Source: Legionella sp.
GTDB lineage: Bacteria > Pseudomonadota > Gammaproteobacteria > Legionellales > Legionellaceae
Length of the DNA: 62,734 bases
Direction of reading: 5' to 3'
Assembly: GCA_031291095.1 (NCBI GenBank)
Contig: JARLJR010000055.1
Location: forward strand, 1-62,734
Positions 10,300 to 19,570 of the stretch are shown one piece after another; position 1 is the stretch's first letter, and each line of letters opens with the position of its first letter. Position numbers and translations under genes: made by a program. The notes under the pieces are model-generated. The model searched no databases. It saw only the letters and a program-made list of their open reading frames with translations, and had not been told where the DNA came from.

Positions 10300-11046
10300 C
10301 TACTCTAAAGTAAACGATTTTAACTCTTTCACAATCTGTCCTTGTGAATCAGCAATTCCCACCCCAATGGCAAATGCCGTAGCACGCACCTGAAGCTGAT
10401 GATTTTTAGCAAATTGAGAGATTAATTTTTGCAATTGATTGTATAATTGCCCACTTTCATATTTATTCAAATGATCCGCAGTAAGCACGGAAAAATGAGG
10501 GTTATAATAATTTAAAACCGTAGGGCTACCGTATTGATTAAATAGGATTTGTCGCTCTACGTCTCGAGTTGCCCAAGCAGGTATAGGGGCTTGCTTATCG
10601 CGTAAGTGCGATAATGCCTCTAAAGCTTTGTTGCTTAACCCTTGTATTTGTGGAACATTGGTTACTGAAAGCATAACATAGCCATTAGTAGACGGGACCA
10701 GGCGTGAGGTAAGAAGAGGAATTTGCTTTTCTTGTTTAGCCAAATTTGCCGCACGTTTAATAATATTAGGAATTTGGGCATCATTATAATTAGCCATGTA
10801 TAAGGTGATATGCAAAGGGCTTTTTTCAATATGAGGCGTGATTTGATATGTATCAAAAACCTGTTCCTGGGCTAAAAATTGGTTAAAGTCTTTAATCAGT
10901 GCTGCTACATCATTGTCTGGCTTCAATTTAAGATAAACATTAATTGATTGGCTGCCCGCGATGGATGTACTGGCAATAAAAGAACAGATTAAGAGGAGGA
11001 TGTAGTGCTTCAGCATTTTGCAGTGATGGGTAATCCTATAGACCAT
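10300..11046 (-). CDS. Exported 2H phosphoesterase-like protein
   Basis: The 248-residue product has a likely signal peptide (hydrophobic core [13 protein letters not shown], cleavage near SIAGS) and two H-x-S/T motifs, LHITL at about residue 93 and PHFSV at about 183. This is the signature of the 2H phosphoesterase / LigT fold, which acts on 2',3'-cyclic or similar phosphodiesters. The listed ATG has a GGAG site 7 bases upstream; an alternative ATG is at 11016. With either start the 5' end overlaps aroE on the other strand. Substrate unknown; periplasmic location is inferred. Confidence 0.68.
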   Translation of the reverse strand: MVYRITHHCKMLKHYILLLICSFIASTSIAGSQSINVYLKLKPDNDVAALIKDFNQFLAQEQVFDTYQITPHIEKSPLHITLYMANYNDAQIPNIIKRAANLAKQEKQIPLLTSRLVPSTNGYVMLSVTNVPQIQGLSNKALEALSHLRDKQAPIPAWATRDVERQILFNQYGSPTVLNYYNPHFSVLTADHLNKYESGQLYNQLQKLISQFAKNHQLQVRATAFAIGVGIADSQGQIVKELKSFTLE

Positions 11047-11799
11047 AGTTTATCTCCAATAATTCATCAGTATTTCGCAAAGCAAGCCGGTATTCAACTT
11101 ACTTATGCAAAAATTAAAGCAGATGAACAGTCCTTTGAACAGCTGCTAACGGATTTTTTTCACCAGCAAGGGCGGGGTGTTAACGTAACTTTACCGTTTA
11201 AACAGCGCGCTTTTGTGATGGCTCAGCAGGCTACAGAACGCTGTAAACAAGCAGGAGCGGCCAATACTCTATGGATGAATGATCATCAATTGCATGCGGA
11301 TAATACCGATGGGGTGGGCTTAATTCGTGATTTGCACCATTATATTAACTTGCTAGGCAAGCGTGTAGCCATCTTAGGAGCCGGGGGCGCCGCCCGTGGG
11401 ATTATTCACCCCTTATTGCAAAATAAGCTGGCTGAATTGGTTATTGTAAATCGCACCCCAGCCAAAGGCCTAGAATTACAACAAATATTCCCACAAATCC
11501 AAGTGCTGAGTATAAATGAGTTAAGCGGAGCCTTTGATTTAATTATCAATGCAACTTCTGCAAGTTTAGCCGGAGAGCTACCGTCCTTGCCTCAAGAATG
11601 CCTTGCAGAAAAACCATTCTGCTATGATTTATCCTATAAAAAACAAGAAAATACCGCTTTTGTGCATTATGCAAAAGAGGCGGGATGTGAGGCGATAGAT
11701 GGCTTAGGAATGCTAGTCGAGCAAGCCGCAGAAGCATTCCTTATTTGGCATGGATTTAAACCAGAAACCCAAGCGGTTTTAAAACTATTAAGAACATAA
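11005..11799 (+). CDS. aroE: Shikimate dehydrogenase
   Basis: The 264-residue enzyme reduces 3-dehydroshikimate with NADPH in aromatic amino acid synthesis. Visible motifs are the substrate-binding [10 protein letters not shown] near the N terminus, the catalytic Lys in NVTLPFKQ, the DNTDGVG segment and the NADP-binding LGAGGAARG at about 125-133. It uses a GTG start preceded by AAGAGGAGGA. Its first 42 bases overlap the 5' end of the divergent exported protein, so its promoter must lie inside that coding sequence. A CCTGGTT hairpin follows the stop. Confidence 0.96.
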   Translation: MLQHFAVMGNPIDHSLSPIIHQYFAKQAGIQLTYAKIKADEQSFEQLLTDFFHQQGRGVNVTLPFKQRAFVMAQQATERCKQAGAANTLWMNDHQLHADNTDGVGLIRDLHHYINLLGKRVAILGAGGAARGIIHPLLQNKLAELVIVNRTPAKGLELQQIFPQIQVLSINELSGAFDLIINATSASLAGELPSLPQECLAEKPFCYDLSYKKQENTAFVHYAKEAGCEAIDGLGMLVEQAAEAFLIWHGFKPETQAVLKLLRT

Positions 11800-11810
11800 A
11801 AATAATGCAG

Positions 11811-11836
11811 CCTGGTTGCTCGTAACCAGGTTTTCC
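11811..11836 (+). terminator. CCTGGTT hairpin terminator after aroE
   Basis: CCTGGTT (11811-11817) pairs with AACCAGG (11824-11830), followed by TTTTCC. The same hairpin with almost the same flanks recurs at 58010-58029, so it is probably a dispersed element serving as terminator. It lies between convergent genes. Confidence 0.7.
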
Positions 11837-11861
11837 TTAAACGGCAACATGATGTTCCATG

Positions 11862-13049
11862 TTACTCAAAAAAATTAACCACCGTCTTTGCATTACTAAT
11901 CGTATCTTGAAAACCTAATTCAAGCAGTTCCCGCGTAAATTCACGCTCAAATAACAGAAAGCTTAAGAGATCACCTGAATGATTTTTAGCACCTAAAATA
12001 TTAAGCAAATAACGCAGTAATACAGGCAATGAAGTAAAATGCGCCTGTGCAATCGAAGCCACATCTTTACTTGGACGTAAATGCACCGTATTGATTGGTC
12101 TCCAAGGAGAGTGGCGTTTCTTCCACATGGATAAGAGCATGGCGATTTCATTCATGCGATTAACCATTTCAATATCACGATCCAGGTTATCCAAAAACAA
12201 ACCATTCAACATACTACCCAGAATACTCGCAAAGGGAATGTCACTATGATTAGATGTCTCATCGGCATCTGCAAAAGTCGGCAATGCCCGCGTACCTAAA
12301 ATCATAATTTTATCCACTTCAAAGCGAATTGCCCCACGTAGTGGTGATACTAAGCCAATACTGCCATCACCATAATGAAATCCATCCAAAGGTATGGTTG
12401 GAAAGAATAAAGGCAAGGCACTGGATGCTAATATGTGTTCTGCTTTAATTTCTGTCCGTTGACTGCTGTGTCGTGGATAATGCCAGTCGGTAAAATCCGG
12501 ACCATTGTGTGCATAAAAAGAAATAGTCTGGTTGGTTTGATAGCAATTGCTAATGATTTCCAAGGTATTAAGATGCCCCTCACTGATGTTTTTCGCAATG
12601 CGAGAAAAATCCATTGTTTCCTCAATGAGTTCTTTTAACGGTGTGGTATCCAGTAAATGCCCTGTTTCACGCTGTTTTATAATTAAAGTACTGACATTAC
12701 GCATCACCGATTTACCCAGCTCGTAATTGCTGGCTTTATAGATTTGCTGGCAATGGATTTCACTCCAAAGCATCTCTAATTTGTCTAGGGCTCTGGGGAA
12801 GTCGTCCGCATTTTCCGCAAGAACAACCGCATTAATACTGCCCACGCTAACACCACTGACTAGATTAAACGGCAGTTTTTTAACTTGTAAAATATGGCCA
12901 ATAGCTTTAAGAACACCCGCTTGATATGCACCACGGGCACCACCACCTGCTAGATAAAGGGCTTTTTTAGCCGTCATATTATTTTTACTACTGTTAATGA
13001 TTTCTAAGAGAAAATATAGTTGAGATCGTAGCTGATTAGCAAGCATCAT
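11862..13049 (-). CDS. Patatin-like phospholipase
   Basis: This 395-residue protein carries the patatin signature: oxyanion motif GGGARG, nucleophile elbow GVSVG and the catalytic Asp in DGSIG. Such enzymes cleave acyl chains from phospholipids with a Ser-Asp dyad. Legionella encode many, some translocated and some housekeeping. There is no signal peptide. The first 24 residues before MTAKKALYLAGGG may not belong to the protein: an internal ATG at 12977 would start right at the domain, but neither start has a strong ribosome binding site. It is divergent from the gene at 13111. Confidence 0.88.
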   Translation of the reverse strand: MMLANQLRSQLYFLLEIINSSKNNMTAKKALYLAGGGARGAYQAGVLKAIGHILQVKKLPFNLVSGVSVGSINAVVLAENADDFPRALDKLEMLWSEIHCQQIYKASNYELGKSVMRNVSTLIIKQRETGHLLDTTPLKELIEETMDFSRIAKNISEGHLNTLEIISNCYQTNQTISFYAHNGPDFTDWHYPRHSSQRTEIKAEHILASSALPLFFPTIPLDGFHYGDGSIGLVSPLRGAIRFEVDKIMILGTRALPTFADADETSNHSDIPFASILGSMLNGLFLDNLDRDIEMVNRMNEIAMLLSMWKKRHSPWRPINTVHLRPSKDVASIAQAHFTSLPVLLRYLLNILGAKNHSGDLLSFLLFEREFTRELLELGFQDTISNAKTVVNFFE

Positions 13050-13110
13050 CAGACTTTCTTAAGCTTTTATTGCTATATTAAAAATGAATAAAGTTATTTT
13101 TAGGTGAGCT

Positions 13111-14493
13111 ATGGGAGCTGAGGAGAGCAATGTTGTTATTTCGGTCGAACAAGCAAACGACTTGTTAATGCAAATGCAAGCACCGATACTTTACGATATA
13201 AAAAAGCCGACAGGCTCTGTGCCTCTGTTGAAAAGGATACCTTTTGTCTCACAATTTGTTAAAAATGCTAGTGAATTAGGCGAGCAGGCAATACATGTAG
13301 GGAATTCATTTACTGAAATACCAGGTCTGAAGACACCTAGTCATCTTGGCCATGGATTTCATTGGGGAGGGGCTGCTTTAGCCGCGCTGGATTTTCTTCT
13401 TATTCCCATGATTTATTTATCATCCTATATTTATGGCGAGAAAGTTCCCTTTACACTAAATAATAATGCGCGTTGGATGTATTCAGGCGTATTGCTCGGT
13501 CTTACCCTTACCTCTATTTTAGTCCCTGCAGCAGCACCAATTGGCCTTGTTCTTGGTGGGGTAAGTATAGGCTTAAGCTCTTTTTTATTGGGTAAAGCCA
13601 TTTACGAACGCTACCACTTAGGAAAAGAAAGAAAAGCGCTGGCTACGGAAATCGTCAAGGCTGAAGGGGAAATGTCTCTACTTCAAGAGCAGGCGAAAAT
13701 AGTGCAGGAATCTCTTGCTCGAGCCACAACTAAGGAAGAACAACAAGCGCTTTGTGCACAGGTTAATGTCTTGAAAAAGCAATATGATGAACAAAAAAAT
13801 AAAATAACTGGGCTAAAAGAACGAGAAGCGCTTGTCAATGAAAAAATTAAAAAACTGGAATTCATCCATATTTTGGATAAAGGTCTTGGCGTTGGTTTTG
13901 CATCCCTGGCTATGGTAGGTTTAGTTCTGTCTTTATTTTTTCCTGCAATTGGTTTTCCAATATTGGCAGGGGTTGGGGTGGCGAGTGCGGCTTATCTTTC
14001 CGCCCGCATCTTTGGTCCTCTGCTTCGTGATGCAGGAAACTGGGTGATTGATAAGTTACGCAACGTCTTTGGGAAGAATGAAGCAGAAAAAACAGAAGCG
14101 GATGGTTTAGAAAATACATTGGAACATACCAATGCAAATACGGCGCAGGCAACAGAAAGCATGCAGGAGCAGGTGCGCCTAGATCGTAGTGAAACCGCAC
14201 ATGCGGAATTAAATTCAACGGGCGCGATGTTGGAGCATCTTTTAGGGACGAGAGAAGCGGTTATTGCCAGCTTGAGCCATGAGCAAACAACGGCGGTGAC
14301 TGATGATTTATTTGATGCTGAAGAGGATATTGCTATTGATGAACATGTTATAGAGCATAGCGCTCATGTTGGTGAACCTCAGGAAGACACGGAGGATACT
14401 GAGCGAGAAGGAGACTCTAATCGTGATGGCGACTCCGATGGAAGGGATGATTCAAATAGCGAAGAAGAAGAAAACCGATTTGCCTCTTTTTAG
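13111..14493 (+). CDS. Unknown membrane and coiled-coil protein, effector-like
   Basis: The 460-residue product has hydrophobic pairs at about residues 90-110 and 125-170, a charged coiled coil at about 170-250, another membrane pair at about 255-300, and a long acidic tail with runs of Asp, Glu and Ser ending EEEENRFASF. It has no signal peptide. The acidic C terminus resembles the E-block of Dot/Icm substrates. AGGTGAG precedes the ATG. The arrangement of membrane pair, helical region, membrane pair is shared with 16827-18050. No known enzyme motif is visible; an effector role is a guess from architecture. Confidence 0.75.
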   Translation: MGAEESNVVISVEQANDLLMQMQAPILYDIKKPTGSVPLLKRIPFVSQFVKNASELGEQAIHVGNSFTEIPGLKTPSHLGHGFHWGGAALAALDFLLIPMIYLSSYIYGEKVPFTLNNNARWMYSGVLLGLTLTSILVPAAAPIGLVLGGVSIGLSSFLLGKAIYERYHLGKERKALATEIVKAEGEMSLLQEQAKIVQESLARATTKEEQQALCAQVNVLKKQYDEQKNKITGLKEREALVNEKIKKLEFIHILDKGLGVGFASLAMVGLVLSLFFPAIGFPILAGVGVASAAYLSARIFGPLLRDAGNWVIDKLRNVFGKNEAEKTEADGLENTLEHTNANTAQATESMQEQVRLDRSETAHAELNSTGAMLEHLLGTREAVIASLSHEQTTAVTDDLFDAEEDIAIDEHVIEHSAHVGEPQEDTEDTEREGDSNRDGDSDGRDDSNSEEEENRFASF

Positions 14494-14595
14494 AGCCTGT
14501 TTCCAAATCCTGGTTTGGGTCTTGCAATAAGACGCATTGCAAAAAGCAAAAAATTATTTTAAGTTTAAAGATTATCCTCTAGGGAAGGAAGACTC

Positions 14596-16083
14596 ATGCT
14601 GAACCTACTTCGTGAACAGCCACGTGCTTTTCACATGATTTTTTTGTTAGAGTTATGGGAGCGGTTTGGGTTTTATACAGTTCAAGGGATTTTAACGTTG
14701 TATTTCATTCGTTATTTAGGTTATAGCGATGTAGATTCCTATTATACGTTTGGCGCTTTTTCGGCCTTAGTCTACGGAATGATTGTGATTGGCGGCTATT
14801 TAGGTGATTCCATCTTAGGCACCAAACGTACCATTGTGCTGGGATTAGTGGTTTTATCGGCTGGATATTTTGCCTTGGCAATCACTGATAAAGATCATGT
14901 ATTTCTGGCTTTAGGATTGGTTTGCGTCGGTAATGGCTTATTCAAAGCAAACCCATCTAACCTATTGGCTAAGTGTTATAAGCCCCAAGACTCACGATTA
15001 CATAGTGGATTTACCTTGTATTACATGGCCATTAACTTAGGCAGTATGATTGCTTTAGTTGTCGGGCCGGTGATTGCCAGTCGCTATGGTTATTCTTATG
15101 CCTATTTAATGAGCGCAATAGGACTCGTATTAGGTTTAGGTAATTATTGGTTGCAGCGCAAGCATATTGCTCATATCAATACCCTTGCCGATCAACGTCG
15201 GATCTCTTTAGTGCAATGGCTTGTACTCTTAATTGGCATTTATCTGCTTACCGAGTTTTCCGCGTATTTATTACAACATGTTTCTTTAGCAAAAAATTTA
15301 TTCTGGGCCATTACTTGTCTGGTTATGGTGTACTATGGGTATTTAGCTTGCAAAGAAAACAGAGCGGCGATGCTTCGGATGATCGTGGCGTTGGTACTGA
15401 TGATCGAAGCGCTTATTTTCTTTGTTTTATATCAACAAATGCCTACATCACTTAATTTATTTGCAGTGAATAATGTGGTTCCAGATTTTTTTGGAATTAC
15501 TATCGATGCCCAAAGCTTTCAGGCCTTAAATCCAATTTGGATTATTTTAATGAGTCCTGTTTTAGCATCTTTTTATTCCCGACTGAATCAAAAAGGGATT
15601 CCATTTTTTACCCCCTATAAATTTGCTCTAGGTATGACCATGTGCGCTATAAGCTTTTTAGTATTGTATTTTGCGCGCTATTTTTATACTGAGAATGGCA
15701 TGGTATCTTCCTGGTGGCTCATTATTAGTTATTTATTTCAAAGTCTTGGCGAGCTTTTGGTTTCTGCTTTGGGGGTGGCCATGGTTGCTGAGTTAGTACC
15801 GGTGAGCATGACGGGCTTTGTCATGGGGCTTTGGTTTTTAGCTACCTCTATTTCGGGTTTCATCGGAGCCAGTGTCGCATCGTACACCGCCTTGCCGGAA
15901 CATATTAAGCCTGGAGTGCAATCACTTATGCTTTATACCGACGTTTTTGCTTGTATCGGCTTGGTTGCTCTGGCAATAGCCTTTTTAATGTGGCTAGTAT
16001 CACCTTATTTAAGCCGTTTTATTGTAATAAAAAAGGAACAGGTGAATGCTGAAATGGATAATGCAGAGTATTCAGCAATCTAA
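14596..16083 (+). CDS. POT/PTR family proton-coupled peptide transporter
   Basis: This 495-residue integral membrane protein has about 12-14 hydrophobic segments. The N terminus contains the POT signature ELWERFGFY (ExxER) in the first helix, and motif GGYLGDSILG follows between helices 2 and 3. The family imports di- and tripeptides with protons across the inner membrane (DtpA/DtpB type). Legionellae rely on amino acids and peptides for carbon, so the role is plausible. GGAAGGA precedes the ATG. A symmetrical hairpin terminator follows. Confidence 0.93.
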   Translation: MLNLLREQPRAFHMIFLLELWERFGFYTVQGILTLYFIRYLGYSDVDSYYTFGAFSALVYGMIVIGGYLGDSILGTKRTIVLGLVVLSAGYFALAITDKDHVFLALGLVCVGNGLFKANPSNLLAKCYKPQDSRLHSGFTLYYMAINLGSMIALVVGPVIASRYGYSYAYLMSAIGLVLGLGNYWLQRKHIAHINTLADQRRISLVQWLVLLIGIYLLTEFSAYLLQHVSLAKNLFWAITCLVMVYYGYLACKENRAAMLRMIVALVLMIEALIFFVLYQQMPTSLNLFAVNNVVPDFFGITIDAQSFQALNPIWIILMSPVLASFYSRLNQKGIPFFTPYKFALGMTMCAISFLVLYFARYFYTENGMVSSWWLIISYLFQSLGELLVSALGVAMVAELVPVSMTGFVMGLWFLATSISGFIGASVASYTALPEHIKPGVQSLMLYTDVFACIGLVALAIAFLMWLVSPYLSRFIVIKKEQVNAEMDNAEYSAI

Positions 16084-16085
16084 TA

Positions 16086-16127
16086 AAAATGGTACTGGAA
16101 CCTCTGCTTGCATTCCAGTACCATTTT
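16086..16127. terminator. Bidirectional hairpin terminator
   Basis: AAAATGGTACTGGAA (16086-16100) and TTCCAGTACCATTTT (16113-16127) form a perfect 15-bp stem with a 12-base loop and A/T ends on both sides. It lies between the convergent transporter and lipoprotein genes and can stop both. Confidence 0.85.
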
Positions 16128-16150
16128 GCAATCTAGCTTTATATAATCTC

Positions 16151-16462
16151 TTAGCGATGTCGGAAACCACCGCCACGATGAAAACCACCACCGTGCCAAC
16201 CGCCGCCGCGATGAAAACCACCATGATAACCCCAGCCACCATGATGTCCCCATCCGCCTCTCCAGGCACTATTTCTGTACCAGGCATTACGATAACCACC
16301 CCAGCCGCGACCATACCCACCATAGTAGGTAGTATTCCAGCCTGGATAATAACCTGTATAGCCTGAATAATAGTAATTATTCGGAGTGGTGGTTGTGACA
16401 TAACAGCCACTTAAGAAGAGAGTGGGCACAAACACTAATAATGCGATAATTGTTTTCCTCAT
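16151..16462 (-). CDS. Small Gly/His/Tyr/Trp-rich lipoprotein
   Basis: The start at 16462 (AAGGA at 8 bases) is preferred to an ATG 9 bases upstream. The protein of about 103 residues begins with a lipoprotein signal peptide and lipobox LSGC. After a short YVTTTT segment the rest is low-complexity, dominated by Gly, Tyr, Trp, Arg and His, with repeated HHGGWG, GGFHRGG units towards the end. Lipid anchoring in the outer or inner membrane is likely. The His/Gly repeats could bind metal ions or simply coat the surface; no function is established. Frames on the opposite strand here are shadows. Confidence 0.78.
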   Translation of the reverse strand: MRKTIIALLVFVPTLFLSGCYVTTTTPNNYYYSGYTGYYPGWNTTYYGGYGRGWGGYRNAWYRNSAWRGGWGHHGGWGYHGGFHRGGGWHGGGFHRGGGFRHR

Positions 16463-16826
16463 GTTCGCCATCCTTGCTCAATGTTCGTCTTTTAATTATA
16501 TGACATGATTTGTATTTGAGCAAAAAGATAAAAAATAGATTATGCTAATCACCATATCTAAATTGTGCTCTTGTGCAGAAACTCAAATCCAGTAGTTGAA
16601 TTCATTGCAGGGCTCTGCTGATGGATTAAAGTTAAGCTATTCTATGATATTGAGCTAAGGACTACCCCCCTAATGAAGCTTGATTGAGGGATGGTTTTCT
16701 CGGGGGTAAATGGTAAAGTTATTAAACAAGCAGTTAATTATTTCAATAAAACATGTTCAAACTATGTACAGTTTAGCGGTTGGTAGTGTATAATTGCCTC
16801 GTTAACAAATTAGTGGGGATTAGACA
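16463..16826. other. Intergenic region before the 407-residue gene
   Basis: This 364-bp AT-rich stretch separates divergent genes. It holds a complementary pair TACCCCC / GGGGGTA enclosing about 35 bases (around 16664-16709) and the promoter listed at 16765-16794. No RNA gene or credible small frame was recognised. Confidence 0.5.
16765..16794 (+). promoter_or_regulatory. Sigma-70 type promoter for the 407-residue gene
   Basis: TGTACA (16765-16770, 4 of 6 matches) and a perfect TATAAT (16789-16794) are separated by 18 bases. Transcription would start near 16801, about 26 bases before the TTG start codon. No promoter assay is available. Confidence 0.55.
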
Positions 16827-18050
16827 TTGGTTAATATTTATGTAGATCTCAGTTCGCATTCTCAGGAATTACTCAGTAAATTTCAGATTGCTTGCGGCTT
16901 GGGACAACAGGAATCAATACCGAGCTCCCTTGAGCTGACTTCGTTTTTATCATGGTTTCATGAGCGGTCGACTGTGATTGATTCGCCAACGCATTCGCAA
17001 CAAGAAATTGAATTTCTTCTCCTTTCATTACGTACGGAACTTCTCCATGACTTATGTTGGGCGATGAATGGCGATGTGAACATTGGTAATAAAGCTAAAA
17101 ATGATTTGTCATGGCATAACACAGTAAAATTGGGATTACTCACGACGGCAGGTATTTTAGTTGCTGCGTGTGAAGGTTTTGATTGTGTGGTCACGATTAT
17201 GAGCATTTTTGCTTTGCCTTCTGCAGTTATTCTTGCCAGCGGCTTTATTTTCTCAACCTTATCCATTATTGCCTTTTGTGGTTTGGAGCTGGCTAAGTTA
17301 TCTGATAGTTTAGAGATTAAACTTACTGATGCATACAAGCTGCTCGATGTCTATTTACAACAATATGATGAAATAAAAAACATAAGAAAAAAAATAGCAA
17401 AATATTCTTTATTAAGACTTCCTGAAGACGAATTGCAGCACTTGGCACAGATTGTTACCTTGCTGGAGCAACGTTTTACCCAACTGAGGACTGCAGGCGA
17501 TCAATTCGAGCAGGTTCTTCATAGTGGCCAGATGCATTCAGCCAAATTAGCCTTATCAACAATTTCTGCGGCATTGCTTTTTGGGGGTAGTTTTTGCGCC
17601 GCACAAACCGCTTCTTTGTGCCTTTTCGGTCTGATTATGACAACGGTTACACCTGCATCCTTACCCATATTATTATGTAGTACTTTGGTTGGCTTGGCCG
17701 CCTTGAGCTTATACTGGTATGTTGAGTTTCCAGGCTTGGAATCTGTGGTTAGTAATTGGTTGGGGCTTGATGAGACAAAAATTGCTGCTTTATGTAATCG
17801 TGATTCCTTGACGAGTGAACAAGAAAAATTAGGAAATTTAAAAGAACAGATCCATGATGCAGCTGGTGCAAAACAGCAATTGGCTATGCTAAAGCAAAAC
17901 GTAGAGGCAGAGGAGCCGCGAGTCACTACCACAGTAAAAGCAAGTATTAATCGTTATTCATTCATGAGAGATAGACAACCTATTGAACGTGAGATGGCTA
18001 GTCCTTCAATTGCAATACCAACAGGTCAAACAACGGCATTTTCGTTTTAA
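16827..18050 (+). CDS. Unknown membrane-pair protein, effector-like
   Basis: This 407-residue product starts with TTG behind GTGGGG. It has a soluble N-terminal part, a membrane pair at about residues 97-155, a helical region with a predicted coiled coil at about 165-240, a second membrane pair at about 240-295, then a helical tail. There is no signal peptide. The layout parallels the product at 13111-14493. It converges with hda, overlapping its 3' end by 4 bases. I do not recognise the family; membrane localisation is clear, a type IV effector role is speculative. Confidence 0.72.
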   Translation: MVNIYVDLSSHSQELLSKFQIACGLGQQESIPSSLELTSFLSWFHERSTVIDSPTHSQQEIEFLLLSLRTELLHDLCWAMNGDVNIGNKAKNDLSWHNTVKLGLLTTAGILVAACEGFDCVVTIMSIFALPSAVILASGFIFSTLSIIAFCGLELAKLSDSLEIKLTDAYKLLDVYLQQYDEIKNIRKKIAKYSLLRLPEDELQHLAQIVTLLEQRFTQLRTAGDQFEQVLHSGQMHSAKLALSTISAALLFGGSFCAAQTASLCLFGLIMTTVTPASLPILLCSTLVGLAALSLYWYVEFPGLESVVSNWLGLDETKIAALCNRDSLTSEQEKLGNLKEQIHDAAGAKQQLAMLKQNVEAEEPRVTTTVKASINRYSFMRDRQPIEREMASPSIAIPTGQTTAFSF

Positions 18051-18739
18051 ATTCCCAAAATATTCTTAACAAAAGGAATGGTAATTTTGCGTTGTGCTGC
18101 CAGAGAGGCATCATCCAGACGATTAAGCAATTGATGCAGGTCATGCATATTACGTGAACAGCGACTAATCAGGAACTGTCCCACACTTTCAGGTAAATCA
18201 AAACCACGACGCGCAGCATGCAGTTTTAAGGTATTAATTTTATCCTCGTCACTCAGTTCCATCAGTTGAATTACTAAGCCCCAACTTAGCCGAGAACGTA
18301 AATCGGGCAATTTAATCGGTAAAGTAGTCGGAGATTGATTACCCGAAATAATTAAAAGACTTTTTTCCATGTCCTTGATTTTATTGTACAAATGGAAAAG
18401 TGCTTCTTCCCAGGCAGAATCTCCAGCAATCGCATCGATATCATCAATACAAATTAGGGTTTGCTCTTCTAAACCTTCAATTACTTGAGGTCCCCATTCT
18501 TTAAGCAAATTCAAGGGGAGATAAATTGCAGATTCAGTGGAGTTAACTGCCTGGCAAGACGCTTGTAATAAATGAGATTTACCACTGCCATTACAGCCCC
18601 AGAGATACAGCAAACGATCTTCTTTGAGTGTGAACATGCGCTGTAATTGTTGTTGCAATAGCTTATTCTCACCCCAGTTAAAGTCAGACAGGGTTGCTTC
18701 ATCATTTAATTTAATCGCTAAGGCTAACTGCTTATTCAT
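18047..18739 (-). CDS. hda: DnaA-related regulatory protein Hda
   Basis: The 230-residue protein has a single AAA+ domain of DnaA type with Walker A GCNGSGKS, Walker B LICIDDIDA and the C-terminal helical lid, but no DnaA DNA-binding domain. That is the pattern of Hda, which with the beta clamp stimulates ATP hydrolysis by DnaA and limits re-initiation. The N terminus NKQLALAIKLNDEATLSDF contains a QLALAIKL clamp-binding motif. Its ATG overlaps the stop of the pgsA-like gene by 4 bases. Confidence 0.93.
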   Translation of the reverse strand: MNKQLALAIKLNDEATLSDFNWGENKLLQQQLQRMFTLKEDRLLYLWGCNGSGKSHLLQASCQAVNSTESAIYLPLNLLKEWGPQVIEGLEEQTLICIDDIDAIAGDSAWEEALFHLYNKIKDMEKSLLIISGNQSPTTLPIKLPDLRSRLSWGLVIQLMELSDEDKINTLKLHAARRGFDLPESVGQFLISRCSRNMHDLHQLLNRLDDASLAAQRKITIPFVKNILGI

Positions 18740-19296
18740 TGAGACAATTCTTTTTTAGGCCAGGCTTTTCTGCTCCAAGTCCAAATGTAGTCCACATAAG
18801 TTGTGGCTGTGGTGAACGTGGTTAAGCCGATGAGGGTATTCAAAATGTAATTAGGGAATTGAAAATAGGCTAATTCAAATAAACACAATGTGACTAACGC
18901 TAATTGGAGTGCTGTATTAATTTTACTTAATAAAGTGGGTTTAAAATCTAATTTACGGCGAATGAAGTGATACCAGGCAAGAACGCCCATAGAAATCGTT
19001 AAGTCACGCAGGAAAACCAGCGCTACCAGCCACCAGGGGAGCACATTCATTACTGCTAAAGCAATAAAGCTTGAAGCAATTAGTAATTTATCGGCTAAGG
19101 GGTCAACAAAAGAACCAAAAAAACTTTGCCAATTAAAACGCCTGGCAAGAAGTCCATCCAATCCATCTGTTAGTCCCGCAAGAATAAACGTGTAAAAAGA
19201 ATTAACGTATTCATGACGATACAAAAACATTAGAAAAGGAACGATCAGTCCTAATCGAAATAAGGTTAATATATTAGGTAAGTGTTTTAGTATCAT
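18736..19296 (-). CDS. pgsA: CDP-alcohol phosphatidyltransferase, probably PgsA
   Basis: This 186-residue membrane protein has the CDP-alcohol motif beginning DGLDGLLAR at about residue 43 with the downstream Gly and two Asp (GSFVDPLAD). The start MILKHLPNILTLFRLGL is typical of phosphatidylglycerophosphate synthase, and E. coli PgsA is 182 residues. It would make phosphatidylglycerophosphate from CDP-diacylglycerol and glycerol 3-phosphate at the inner membrane. It is translationally coupled to hda. Another CDP-alcohol transferase specificity, such as a cardiolipin synthase-like one, cannot be excluded. Confidence 0.85.
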   Translation of the reverse strand: MILKHLPNILTLFRLGLIVPFLMFLYRHEYVNSFYTFILAGLTDGLDGLLARRFNWQSFFGSFVDPLADKLLIASSFIALAVMNVLPWWLVALVFLRDLTISMGVLAWYHFIRRKLDFKPTLLSKINTALQLALVTLCLFELAYFQFPNYILNTLIGLTTFTTATTYVDYIWTWSRKAWPKKELSQ

Positions 19297-19490
19297 AGGC
19301 CAGACAATAAATTAGTACCCTTTATTTTAGGGCTGTTTACAGACCCTAGATTGGTTGCCAAAGAAAATATATTGCCTTAAATGATACACCTGAACAATCC
19401 GCTGCTGCAAGTTGACGAAGGTCTTAGATAGTAACATTGTGTATGTCTTGGCAAATAAATAGACTTCTCGTGCATTATCTTGTCTTTTAG

Positions 19491-19520
19491 CCGGGGTAGC
19501 CTGTAAGCAGGTCACCCCGG
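19491..19520. repeat. GC-rich hairpin between yhbY and the pgsA-like gene
   Basis: CCGGGGT (19491-19497) pairs with ACCCCGG (19514-19520), and an inner CCTG/CAGG extends the stem. It lies 50 bases after the yhbY stop on the minus strand and may end that transcript, although no T-run follows. The rest of the 274-bp gap holds nothing I can name. Confidence 0.5.
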
Positions 19521-19570
19521 TAATAGCACTGAAAAATTAACACGAGGCCGCTTTAATCATTTAACTTAGA

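Noticed and set aside
13910-14218. 102-codon frame opposite the 460-residue gene
   Set aside because: It lies fully inside a convincing gene and has no recognisable features of its own.
16046-16410. Low-complexity frames on both strands over the lipoprotein gene
   Set aside because: They are shadows produced by the Gly/His-rich repeat; only the frame with the lipoprotein signal and ribosome binding site is credible.
19327-19515. 62-codon frame between yhbY and the pgsA-like gene
   Set aside because: No ribosome binding site was found and its start runs through the GC-rich hairpin; composition is not protein-like.
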